A stretch of DNA of 64,000 bases from assembly GCA_963779095.1 (NCBI GenBank), contig CAVZWU010000023.1:106915-170914 (forward strand), read 5' to 3'. A model generated the notes under the pieces. It saw only the letters and a list, made by a program, of their open reading frames with translations, ran no database searches and was not told where the DNA came from. The position numbers and the translations under genes are program-made. This document shows positions 46,072-54,902 of the stretch, one piece after another (within the stretch, counting starts at the first letter, position 1; each line of letters opens with the position of its first letter). Origin of the DNA: Roseiarcus sp963779095. GTDB taxonomy: Bacteria; Pseudomonadota; Alphaproteobacteria; Rhizobiales; Beijerinckiaceae.

Positions 46072-48612
46072 TCACCGTCTCCGGGGAGACTTGCTCTTCT
46101 TGCGCTCCGCCTCGATCGGCGCTGCGGCGGCGCGGAAATCCGCCCATGGATCCGCGGACGAGGAAAGACGCGCCGGCGCGTTGCGCGTGGTGAAGTAGGC
46201 CGGACCGATCTCAGGCGCGAGCTCCTCCCAGGCGAGGGGCATCGAAACCGGCGCGCCCGGCCGGGCGCGGGTGGAGTAGGCGGCGACCGCGGTCATGCCG
46301 CGCTGATTGCGCAGGTAGTCGATCAGGATCTTGCCGTGCCGCTTCGCCTTCGGGATCGTCGAGACGAAGCGCTCGGGACTATCGGCCGCCATTGAATCAG
46401 CGATCGCTTTCGTGAACGCCTTGACGGTCGGCCATTCAGCTTTTGGCTTGACCGGCGCGACCACATGCAGTCCCTTACCGCCCGACGTCTTGACGAACGC
46501 CGAGAGGCCCGCGTCCTTTAGCCGGGAACGAACCTCCTCCGCCGCCGCGATGACCGACGTCCAGTCCACATCCTCGCCGGGGTCGAGGTCCATCACGATC
46601 ATGTCCGGCCGTTCCCAGTCTGCGACGGTCGACCCCCAGGGATGGATTTCCAGTGCCGCCGATTGCACGAGCGCCATCAGTCCGTCGAAGTCGCTGAATG
46701 CTGATCGAGCGGTTCCGGCTCGTGGGGATCACTTGACGAGGACGATATTGCGGTTGAGCCCCTTCCAGGCATGCTTCTGGAAGAAGGTTTGCCCTTCGAT
46801 TCCGTCCGGGCAGCGCACCAGCGCCAGCGCCCGGCCGACAATGAAGGGCTTCATGAATGGCCAAGCCTCGGTGTAGTAATCGGCGAGGCCTTCCTTGGTC
46901 ACGCCCACGTCCGGCCAATAGACGCGATCGGGATGGGTCAGCGTCACGCTGCTTTTCGGGCGTTCGGGCGCGGTGTTCGTGGTCATGGTCGTCTCGCGCA
47001 CAACTTCGCGCGCCGGCTTATCATCGCGCAAGCCCTGAAAGGACGCCTGGCGCAGGAGGCCGTCTCCGGTCCAGCCCCGGAAGTCAACCTCGGCGATCAG
47101 CTCGGGCCGAACGAAACGGACTTGACGCGCCTCGGCCGTGGTGAGGCGTTTGACGAATGGACTCGAGCGGATGCGCATTTCGTCCAGCTGCGTGAACAAC
47201 GCCTCGGCGACCCCTGACGAAAAACCGGTGCCGACGCGGCCGACATAGCGCAGGTTGGCGCCCTCGTAGACGCCGAGCGCCAGCGAGCCGATCGCCTTGC
47301 GACCTGTGGTCGAGGGGACATAGCCGGCGATGACAAACTCCTGCCGGGCGGAACACTTGCTCTTCACCCAGCTCTTGCCGCGCCCCGAGACGTAGACGGA
47401 TTGGCTGGCCTTGGAGACAACGCCTTCGAGACCGAGCGCGCAGGCGCGCTGCAATACGAGCTTGCCGTCCTCGACGAAATGGGAGCTGTAGCGGATTGCG
47501 CCGCCGCCGCTTCCGATCAGCTGGTTGAGAAGCTCCTTGCGGCGGATGAGCGGCGTTTCGCGCAAATCGTATCCATCCAGATACAGGCAATCGAAAGCGT
47601 AGTAGGCGAACCGGTCGGCTCGTCCGTCGCTGAGATCGGCTTGCAACAGGGAAAACTCGGAGACGCCGCTCTCGTTCTCGACCACAAGCTCGCCGTCGAT
47701 CAAGGCGGTGCGGGCAGGCAGGGTCCGAAGCGCCTGCCGAACGCCGTCGCCGAACTTTTCCGTCCAGTCGAGCCCGCCACGGGTCCAGAGCCTGACCTTT
47801 CCGTCATCGATATGCGCCTGAAGCCGATAGCCGTCGAACTTGATTTCATGCAGCCATCTGTCGCCCGCTGGCGGAGACTTGGACAACGTCGCCAGCATCG
47901 GCTCGACGAAGCCGGGCATGGGGTCTTTGGCTGCGCCCTCGATCGCCAATGGGTTCGGCGCCTTGTGTGTCGGGGCGGGAACGGGGGGATTTGCGCCGTC
48001 GCCGTCGGGCTTCTCGATCTTACCCGTTTTTGACGACCAGCCGGGCGCCTCGCCCTCGAGATCGTCGATGGTCCTGCCGGTCTTGACCGATTCAGGGCGC
48101 CCTTCGAGAATATCGGCGTCGTCGGCGGAGCGGGCGAATTCATCGTCACCTTTGATCAGGAGCCAGTTCTCGTGTTTCTCGCCCGGCTTGCCGCGCATCC
48201 TGACCAGATGCCAGCGACCTTTGAGCTTTTCGCCATAAAGCTCGAAGTCGAGATGCCCCTTCTTCAAGCCGCGGTGCGGATCGCCGATCGGCGACCACGA
48301 GCCTTTGTCCCATACGATGACCGAGCCGCCGCCGTATTCGCCCTTGGCGATCGTGCCCTCGAAATCAGCGTATTCCAGCGGATGGTCTTCGACCGCGACC
48401 GCCAGGCGCTTTTCGCCCGGGACGAGGCTCGGGCCACGGGTTACCGCCCAGCTCTTCAGCACGCCGTCGAGAGCCAGCCGGAAATCGTAGTGCAGCCGGG
48501 TCGCGTCATGCTTCTGCACGACAAAGATACTGCTCTCCGCAAGCGGCGCGGCGCCCTTGGGCTCGGCCGTGGCCGCGAAGTTGCGCTTCCTGCGATAGGT
48601 TTCGAGCGCCAT
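46072..48612 (-). CDS. ligD: DNA ligase D (PE-LIG-POL), three +1 insertions
   Basis: Multi-enzyme NHEJ ligase. Order: N-terminal 3'-phosphoesterase domain (FVVQKHDATRLHYDFRLALD, then WAVTRGPSL, DHPLEYADFEG), central ATP-dependent ligase with the adenylated lysine in EIKFDGYR and SKCSARQEFVIAGY, and a C-terminal primase-polymerase domain (VIWDLDP-like VMDLDPGEDVDW, and VKTSGGKGLHVVAP). In 46694-46734 three extra bases occur close together: near GCTGAATG, GATCGAG and GATCACTTG. They add up to three, so the flanks are in the same frame, but they create a stop after NIVLVK. Corrected: 845 residues. Its ATG directly abuts the ku2 stop, so ku2-ligD is one operon. Confidence 0.9.
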
Positions 48613-49479
48613 TCAGCCCGCCTTGCGTCGCGCCGAGGGCCTTGATTTCGCCGCGGCGCGTCGTCCGGTCTTTTTCTTGGCCGTGGTTTTGGCGCTCGGC
48701 CGGGGCGCCGCCCCGGCGCTGTCCCGCAATGCCTGCATAAGGTTGACGGTCACTTCGCCCCGCGGGGGCGCGCGCTTCGGGATCGCCTTGCCCTCGAGCT
48801 TCAGCTTGACCAACTCGGCCAGCGCGTCCTCGTAGCGATCCTGAAACTCGCGGGGATCGAATTTACCCTGTTTGGTTTTGATGATGTGGGCGGCGAGATC
48901 GAGCATCTCGCCCGCGATCGCCGTAGCCGGGATCTCCGAGAACGCTTCCGCAGCCGAACGCACCTCGTAGTCGTAGTTGAGGGTCGACGCCACGAGGCCC
49001 GAACCGAGAGGGCGGATCAGGACTGTCCGGGCGCGGCGGAAGAGGACCGCGTCAGCGACCGCCGCCACCTTGGCCGCGCGCATGCCGTCGCGCACCACCG
49101 CGAACGTCTCGTCGACGCTCCGGTCAGAGGGACCAAGGTAATAAGGCTTGTCGAAATAGAGGTCATCGACCCCGGCCAGATCGATGAACGCACGGACCGA
49201 CAACGTCTTGTCGCTGTGTGGAATGACGGCTTCGATCTCCTCCGGTTCGAGGGTGATGTATTCGTCCTTCGCCACCTCGTAGCCTTTGACCTGATCGTCT
49301 CGTTCGACAGTTTGACAGGTCTCGGCGTCAACGAATTCGCGCCGGACCCGGTGACCGGTCGGTCGATTGATCGTGTGCAATGCGATGCGCTCAGTGGTCG
49401 ACGCGGCGGCGTAAAGGGCGACCGGGACCGCCACTTCCGCGACCTTCAGGAAGCCTTTCCAGCTTGCTCTCGGCGACAA
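48613..49479 (-). CDS. ku: Non-homologous end-joining protein Ku (second copy)
   Basis: 288 residues. SPRASWKGFLKVAEVAVPVA, IALHTINRPTGHRVRREFVD, VKGYEVAKDEYITLEPEEIE and FIDLAGVDDLYFDKPYYLGP follow the alphaproteobacterial Ku pattern more closely than ku1 does. The C-terminus is a Lys/Arg/Ala-rich tail (AKKKTGRRAAAKSR). The TTG at 49479-49477 is preceded by GAGGT at a good spacing and gives the conserved N-terminus; a longer frame to 49521 adds residues not found in Ku. Immediately upstream of ligD in the same operon. Two Ku genes per genome are common in rhizobia; they may form hetero- or separate homodimers. Confidence 0.9.
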   Translation of the reverse strand: MSPRASWKGFLKVAEVAVPVALYAAASTTERIALHTINRPTGHRVRREFVDAETCQTVERDDQVKGYEVAKDEYITLEPEEIEAVIPHSDKTLSVRAFIDLAGVDDLYFDKPYYLGPSDRSVDETFAVVRDGMRAAKVAAVADAVLFRRARTVLIRPLGSGLVASTLNYDYEVRSAAEAFSEIPATAIAGEMLDLAAHIIKTKQGKFDPREFQDRYEDALAELVKLKLEGKAIPKRAPPRGEVTVNLMQALRDSAGAAPRPSAKTTAKKKTGRRAAAKSRPSARRKAG

Positions 49480-49592
49480 CGTCGACCTCGCGAGGTTCTG
49501 AGAGCGGCTTGAGCCAGCCAAGGATTAAATCCTTTCAATGCCCGACGGTCAAATTTTGATCCGATTGATTCAGCGTTTTTGACGCCTGCGCC

Positions 49593-49617
49593 GGAACTTT
49601 TCCCGGTATGATCTGTT
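49593..49617 (+). promoter_or_regulatory. Probable EcfG-type promoter of the second AI-2E gene
   Basis: GGAAC at 49593-49597, 16 bases, then TGTT at 49614-49617, one mismatch to the CGTT -10. About 109 bp upstream of the start at 49726. Confidence 0.5.
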
Positions 49618-49725
49618 CTTGGGCGCTCGTCGCTTTAACTCGACGCTGGTCAGCCGCGCCGTTGAGTGGTGCTAAGAATCGTTTCGCCGACTGACGCACG
49701 CCACCTGGGGCGACGCGGAGGGATA

Positions 49726-50802
49726 ATGGAGGAAGGCGGGCGTCCTGAGACGGTCGCGGCGCAGGATGAGGGTCCGCATCCCGAAGTCACGCTGCGGGAA
49801 ATTTCGGCCTGGTCGCTGGCGGTCATTGCCGCGGTCGCGGCCGGCTTCGTTCTTTACGCCGCGCGCGAAATCATGCTGCCTGTGGTGGCGGCCTTCGTCG
49901 TGGGCGTCATGCTGGGTCCAGCGGCGCGAAGACTCGAGGGGCTGCACATTCCACGACCCCTCGTGGCGCTCCTCCTGGTGGCCGGCGTCACGCTGATTTT
50001 CGCTTTCGTGATTCTGCTGATCTTCCCGCACGTGTCCGAACTCGCGCGCGACTTTCCGGGCATGATCGCGTCGCTGAAGAAAAAGCTGCACATATTCGAC
50101 GGTTTGATCGCAGCATGGCGGCGTTTCAGCGGAAGCATTGGCGAACCTGCCGCCGCCGCTGGAGTCGCGATTCCCATACCAGGCATTTCCTGGGTTCCGT
50201 CGACGATCTCGCTCCTGTTGCCGCCAATCACGGGATTTCTGTTTTTTCTTGTCGTGCTCCTCCTGGTCATCTCGGAATGGCCGGACTTGCGGCGCGGCCT
50301 CGTCATGACCTTCGCAAGCCGGGACTCGCGGCTGACGGTGCTTAAAATTCTCAATGAGATCGAATCCGGATTGGCCAATTATCTTTTGATCGTGACGCTG
50401 ATTAACCTGGGCGTGGGCGCGCTGACGGGGGTCATTTGCGAGCTGACCGGAATGCCCAACGCGGTCGGATTCGCGGCGTTGGCGGCGACGTTGAATTTCA
50501 TTCCGATCATAGGACCGATCGCGATGTTCGTCATTCTCCTCGCGGTTGGAGTGGTGGCCGAGCCGACCTTCCTCTGGGGGCTTCTTCCCGCCGCGGGATT
50601 TCTTGTGGTCATCACCGTCGAAGGACAGTTCCTGACGCCAACCATCATTGGACGGCACCTCGAACTCAACGCGCTCGCTGTCCTGCTCTCGCTTGCTTTC
50701 TGGACTTGGCTTTGGGGACCGATGGGAGCATTTCTTTCCTCGCCGATTCTCATGGTGGCGCTGATCCTTAAACAACGTCTCTACGTGGACGAGGATCACT
50801 GA
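49726..50802 (+). CDS. AI-2E family transporter (second copy)
   Basis: 358 residues, about eight helices: SLAVIAAVAAGFVLYAAREI, LPVVAAFVVGVMLGPAARRL, PLVALLLVAGVTLIFAFVIL, ISLLLPPITGFLFFLVVLLL and the conserved end ALAATLNFIPIIGPIAMFVI, then LNALAVLLSLAFWTWLWGPM with GAFLSSPILM. Intact. ATG 49726 with GGAGGG upstream; an upstream GTG at 49666 is less likely. It is not close in sequence to the copy at 43427. The EcfG-like promoter and DUF883/DUF3309 neighbours suggest a stress role; the exported compound is unknown. Confidence 0.88.
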   Translation: MEEGGRPETVAAQDEGPHPEVTLREISAWSLAVIAAVAAGFVLYAAREIMLPVVAAFVVGVMLGPAARRLEGLHIPRPLVALLLVAGVTLIFAFVILLIFPHVSELARDFPGMIASLKKKLHIFDGLIAAWRRFSGSIGEPAAAAGVAIPIPGISWVPSTISLLLPPITGFLFFLVVLLLVISEWPDLRRGLVMTFASRDSRLTVLKILNEIESGLANYLLIVTLINLGVGALTGVICELTGMPNAVGFAALAATLNFIPIIGPIAMFVILLAVGVVAEPTFLWGLLPAAGFLVVITVEGQFLTPTIIGRHLELNALAVLLSLAFWTWLWGPMGAFLSSPILMVALILKQRLYVDEDH

Positions 50803-50813
50803 ATCCGAGGTGA

Positions 50814-50837
50814 GGAACCTTCCGCCTTTGAATTGTT
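50814..50837 (+). promoter_or_regulatory. Weak EcfG-like promoter candidate
   Basis: GGAAC at 50814-50818, 15 bases, TGTT at 50834-50837. Spacing is one short and the -10 has one mismatch, so this is only a candidate for the small DUF883-like gene that starts at 50951. Confidence 0.3.
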
Positions 50838-50950
50838 TTGTCGTGATGTCCCGGAGGGACGTATGAGCTGACTTTCCATCCGACGCCGAACGAAACCACC
50901 AAACTCGAGCTAGTGCGGGTGATGACGCTTTTGCTCGCCTGGAGAAGGAG

Positions 50951-51247
50951 ATGGCGGCCATGAAGAGCGCGACCGCGGGTCTTTCCGACCAAATCGCGGG
51001 CGCTGCGAGCGATATAGGGTCGGTTGCACAAGAGCAGGCCAAGCGGGCTCTGAGACATGCCCAGGCCGACATGGGCTCCATCGCGGCCGACGCATCGGAC
51101 GGGCTTGGCGTCGCCGCTGGGGCGGCGCAATCGCACGCCTCGTCGCTCGCCGACGCTTTCCAGGACACGGTCCGGGAACGACCCCTATCAGCCGTCGCCC
51201 TCGCTCTCGGCCTCGGATTCCTGATCGGCGCGATCTGGCGGCGGTAG
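50951..51247 (+). CDS. DUF883/ElaB-YqjD-like small membrane protein
   Basis: 98 residues. An Ala/Gln-rich amphipathic helix region (IAGAASDIGSVAQEQAKRAL) is followed by the family C-terminus: VRERPLSAVALALGLGFLIG, then AIWRR, a single glycine-rich transmembrane helix. Relatives such as ElaB and YqjD bind ribosomes at the membrane in stationary phase and are under stress sigma factors. ATG 50951 with GGAGAAGGAG upstream. Fits the stress-gene setting here. Confidence 0.78.
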   Translation: MAAMKSATAGLSDQIAGAASDIGSVAQEQAKRALRHAQADMGSIAADASDGLGVAAGAAQSHASSLADAFQDTVRERPLSAVALALGLGFLIGAIWRR

Positions 51248-51325
51248 CGCTTGCCACAGGACAACCGACCCGGCCCCACTGGGGGATAGGTCGCCAAGCT
51301 AACCAGGCTTGCCGCTTTCTAGGCC

Positions 51326-51478
51326 CTAGACGTATCCGAGCAAGGCGAGGATGAGGATGATAATCAGGATCGTCCCGAGTCCTCCGACCGGATAGTAACC
51401 CCAGCCGGAGCTGTAAGGCCAGGTAGGCAATGCGCCGACGATCAGAATGATGATGATGATAAAAATAATAAGACGCAT
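51326..51478 (-). CDS. DUF3309 family small membrane protein
   Basis: 50 residues: MRLIIFIIIIILIVGALPTW, then PYSSGWGYYPVGGLGTILII and ILILALLGYV. Two very hydrophobic helices with the family loop LPTWPYSSGWGYYPVGG are diagnostic of DUF3309. Function unknown; often induced by stress in Rhizobiales. ATG at 51478, behind GGGAGG. A strong EcfG-type promoter is found upstream. Confidence 0.88.
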   Translation of the reverse strand: MRLIIFIIIIILIVGALPTWPYSSGWGYYPVGGLGTILIIILILALLGYV

Positions 51479-51518
51479 CTGTCGCCTCCCAGGCCGTTCG
51501 CTCCGCGAGCGGTGCAAC

Positions 51519-51543
51519 AACGCCAAATTCGCCCGAGTGTTCC
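51519..51543 (-). promoter_or_regulatory. EcfG-type promoter of the DUF3309 gene
   Basis: On the minus strand GGAAC (51543-51539), exactly 16 bases, then CGTT (51522-51519): a perfect match to the EcfG consensus, about 41 bp before the gene's ATG. Confidence 0.75.
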
Positions 51544-51587
51544 TTGCGCTATGGCTCTTCTAACGATCGCGGGCGTCGAACATCGAG

Positions 51588-52007
51588 ATGCGTCAGTTTG
51601 TCGATATTCTTCGGATTTCATCCCGCGGGCGCGGGCTCGTTGAGGTCACGCAGAACATTTTGGATTGGCTCGCGCCGCATGGAGTGCAAACCGGGCTCTT
51701 GACCCTGTTCTGCCGGCACACCTCTGCAGGCTTGCTCATCCAGGAGAACGCCGCGCCGGACGTTCGCGCCGATCTGGAGACGTTTTTGGAACGCCTGGCG
51801 CCGGAAGACGACGGAAGATACCAGCATGCGGACGAAGGTCCCGACGACATGCCGGCCCATATCCGGACGGCGGTGACCGGCGTACAGCTCTCCGTGCCGG
51901 TGATCCAGGGCCGGCTCGCCCTGGGAATGTGGCAGGGGATTTATCTTTTCGAACATCGGCGGGCGGCGCGCCGGCGGGAAATCGCCCTGCATCTGATTGG
52001 CGAATGA
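51588..52007 (+). CDS. YjbQ family protein (UPF0047)
   Basis: 139 residues. Conserved parts: GLVEVTQNILDWL, LFCRHTSAGLLIQENAAPDV with its His and Glu, RYQHADEGPDDMPAHIRTAV and LGMWQGIYLFEHR. Members such as E. coli YjbQ show weak thiamine-phosphate synthase activity, and the fold is a trimeric beta-barrel. ATG 51588. Divergent from the DUF3309 gene across 109 bp. The true role in the cell is not established. Confidence 0.9.
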   Translation: MRQFVDILRISSRGRGLVEVTQNILDWLAPHGVQTGLLTLFCRHTSAGLLIQENAAPDVRADLETFLERLAPEDDGRYQHADEGPDDMPAHIRTAVTGVQLSVPVIQGRLALGMWQGIYLFEHRRAARRREIALHLIGE

Positions 52008-52726
52008 CGGCGGATCGACGGCAAAAAATCGAAAGCGGCCGCCATCGAGCGGGCGCCCGAGGCGATTACAACGTCGTGTGGAGAGACCTCGCGCGCCGCA
52101 AGTGATTTCAAGTTCCTGTGGATGAAACTTCAATGACAGCGGGAACGCCATATTTTGCTGGACGTTTGCGGCGAGCTGTGATTAAAGCGTGACGTCGCGA
52201 CGGGCTTGAACCTGGACCTTCGGGTTGAGAACCCCCTTCAACCCGATGAGCAACGCGGCGACGAGTGGAGGCGACGCGATTAGCACCGGCCGGGAGGGCT
52301 TCTAGCAAGTTCATCTGGCAGAACAGTCGCTTCCAAAGAACTGGGCGGTTCGAATGCTGCCGTATTCGGGCCGCCCCGCCTTTCTCGCAATCGCCCTCTT
52401 TCTGCGGCCTTCCCTCAACGCCACACACGGATCACGGGTCGCGACCCGTGGGGGCTGGCCACGTTGTCGCCGCGATTGGGCGTCAGTCCTTGGGCCGAAA
52501 TGCGGCGGGACGGCAGGGGTCTGAGATCGTGGCGGGTCGCTCCTCGGGCGCATCGGCGGGCGGCGCTCCGAGGCCTTCGCGGGGCCGGAATTCGTTAGCG
52601 AATTCGAAACGAAGCAGGATCAATAGTGCGCAGTGGGCTTGATGGTTCGGAAATGTCCTGCCGCTGCGGCGGGCCTCGGCGTTCGAAGCTCGAACCTTGC
52701 GCTTGTGCGCGACCCGAGTAAGCGTC
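52008..52726. other. Intergenic, no convincing gene
   Basis: 719 bp. Short frames on both strands (for example 52265-52642 plus and 52108-52428 minus) are Arg/Ser/Pro-rich shadow-like sequences without ribosome sites. A segment at 52196-52260 has a tRNA-like T-loop on the minus strand but does not fold as a tRNA (see rejected items). Confidence 0.5.
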
Positions 52727-53915
52727 ATGAGCGTTTCGGGCCTTAAACCGTGCGTTTGTGCCGGCGACCTGAGATGGCGAGGCGCCGCAAGCCTCGGCGT
52801 GGCGGCGGTTGCGCTCGTCGGTTGCGCCACTCCGCCGCCCACACGGGTCTCGTATTCCCACGGGCATGAACATTTCTCCCAGGCCAGATACGGTCACGCC
52901 AGTCCGAAGGTCGTCGCCGATGGCCGACCGGTGCCTCGCGGCGGGGGGGAATATCTGGTCGGCCGCCCCTACACAGTCGCCGGCCACAGGTATGTTCCCA
53001 CCGTGAACCCCTCATATTCGGCGGTCGGGATGGCCTCCTGGTACGGCGCGGCGTTCCATGGCCGCCGCACCGCCAACGGCGAGGTCTATGACATGGCCTC
53101 GCTGACCGCCGCCCATCCGACCATGCCGCTGCCGAGCTACGCCCGGGTGACCAATCTCGGAAACGGCTATTCGATCATCGTCCGGGTCAACGATCGCGGC
53201 CCTTATCACGCCGGGCGGGTGATGGACGTGTCCTCGCGGGTCGCCGACGTCCTCGACATGAAGGCCATGGGGACGGCGCGGGTGAAGGTCGATTATATCG
53301 GACCGGCGCCGATTGAGGGATCGGACGATTCGCAGTTGCTGGCGAGCCTTCGCACCGATGGATCGCCCGCCAACATGATCGGCTTTCCGACCGCGCCGAC
53401 CATGGTGGCGGAGGCTGAGACTGCAGACGCAGTCGATCTTCTCGTTCTTCTCCGGCGGCGGCGGGAGGTCGGCGTCGCCGACGGCGGCGCCCGAGCCCCC
53501 AGCGCCGATCGAGGTTGCGAGGCGTCCCGCCCCGGAGCCCAGCCTGAGCCGAACCGGTGCGCGTGGCGGCGGTCGCGCCCGCGCCCGCGGCCGAGCCGTC
53601 GCAGGACGCCGCGCCCGCGGCCAAGCCCCGGAAGCCGATGCGCCTCTGCCTCCGCTTCGCATTCCCGGCGGCGCGGTTCCGTTGCCGCCGCCCCGCCCGT
53701 TTGATCTCGGCTCCAATCGCAGCAGCGCGCTTGTCTTCGCCGCTCTCGCTCCGTCTTCATCCGCTCGCGTCGTCGCGCCGCCGCGCCGGCCGGAGCTTCA
53801 TGCGAGCGCCGAGCGCGCGCATTCCTATGCCGGGCCCGCGCGCCTGCCGCCCAAGCGGCCGACGATCGCAGTCGAGCATGCGAAAGCCGCAAAGTCCGCC
53901 CGGGCGGACTATTAG
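52727..53915 (+). CDS. rlpA: RlpA-like septal ring lipoprotein, several frameshifts in its linker
   Basis: RlpA family proteins are lytic transglycosylases acting on denuded glycan at the septum. Lipoprotein signal: AASLGVAAVALVGCATPPP with LVGC as lipobox. The double-psi beta-barrel domain is clear: YSAVGMASWYGAAFHGRRTA, NGEVYDMASLTAAHPTMPLP, NDRGPYHAGRVMDVS with the catalytic-type aspartate. After MVAEAE at about 53420 the frame shifts (+1), probably again near 53545-53552 (+1) and 53620-53626 (+2), to reach the C-terminal part LPPPRPFDLGSNRSSALVFA and a final KSARADY. Corrected length is about 394 residues. The C-terminus lacks an obvious SPOR domain. Confidence 0.82.
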
Positions 53916-54902
53916 GCCGCTTTGCCTTTGGAATGAGTGGGTGGCTCCTTCGCGGCGGCGGGCCGCAAGTGTTCGTCAGACTCGATTTGGGTTTTCTTGG
54001 GCCTCGGCCTTTTCGCTGCAAAGGCCCCGATTTTTGAGGGTTGGAAAAGCTTGGATTTCCTTGGTTTCCTTCGTCCGAATCGAGACTTTTCAATGGGTTA
54101 CGCGGGATTTTCCGCGAAAAAAATTTCTCGCGGCCCCTTCTCCTTCTAGGTGAGACCCGCCGGAACGGCGGCCTGCGGCCGATGCCATGGAAAAGCGCAG
54201 GATTGTTCATCGGGCAAGCTTACCGTGGCTTCTGATTTTCTGCAAGAGATTGTCGTCCGAGCCGTTGCCTTTCGGCCTTCTCAATCCAAAAGCAACGCCC
54301 ACTAGGTCAAAACCCAATCGCCGCCTACGGACGGCGACCGCTATGGCGAAGTCCGGCCCTTCGGCGATCGCGATGCGATGGCAAGAATGCGCAAATAGGG
54401 GTCATTCGGCAACAGCGCGGCGAACGCGCCAAACCGTACCCGTTGCCGCCCTTCAGGATCGGCCCTACGAATGGGCGGTAAGCGCGAGAAAGCGGTCTTC
54501 GGCTGAGGGCGTAACTGAGCATAAGGCGACTGCGTCTCCGCCCTTTTCGATGGGGGGCGCCACAGCATAGGCGGCGAAGTTGCGCAAGAGTGTCGCACGG
54601 AACGTTCTCGCAATAGCGGCGCAAGAGAGGCGTGACTGGCGATGGTTGCCGCCGGATATAACTCAATTTGGTATTGGACATTCTAGGTTTCTGCTGTTCA
54701 CATTCTTCGTGAACGCGCAATCCTGGGCCATCACGCGCTGCTCCAGACGTCGCAAAGGCGGGCCCGATTGGGCGATAACGTGGCGTCGCCGCCGAGCCGG
54801 CGCCCATCATGAGCGCTCGCACGAACTTCAGCGAAGGGGGAACCAACGACGCCATAAGATTGAGACGACACATCGACAGCGAAGGAACCCAGGGAGAGCA
54901 AG
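53916..54902. other. Long intergenic region, no convincing gene
   Basis: 987 bp. Frames here are Ser/Arg/Pro-rich and lack ribosome sites. Around 54080-54130 is AT-rich with a small CCGCG...CGCGG hairpin. It may contain decayed genes or regulatory DNA of the sialidase gene; I can name nothing. Confidence 0.5.

Noticed and set aside
49672..51297. 541-residue minus-strand open frame
   Set aside because: Antisense to the AI-2E transporter and the DUF883-like gene; composition is Arg/Asp/His-rich and shadow-like.
52196..52260. tRNA-like segment on the minus strand (GGTTCAAGCCC T-loop and a GGGTT-CTC-AACCC hairpin)
   Set aside because: The T-stem does not pair, and no acceptor or D-arm fits, so at most a remnant.
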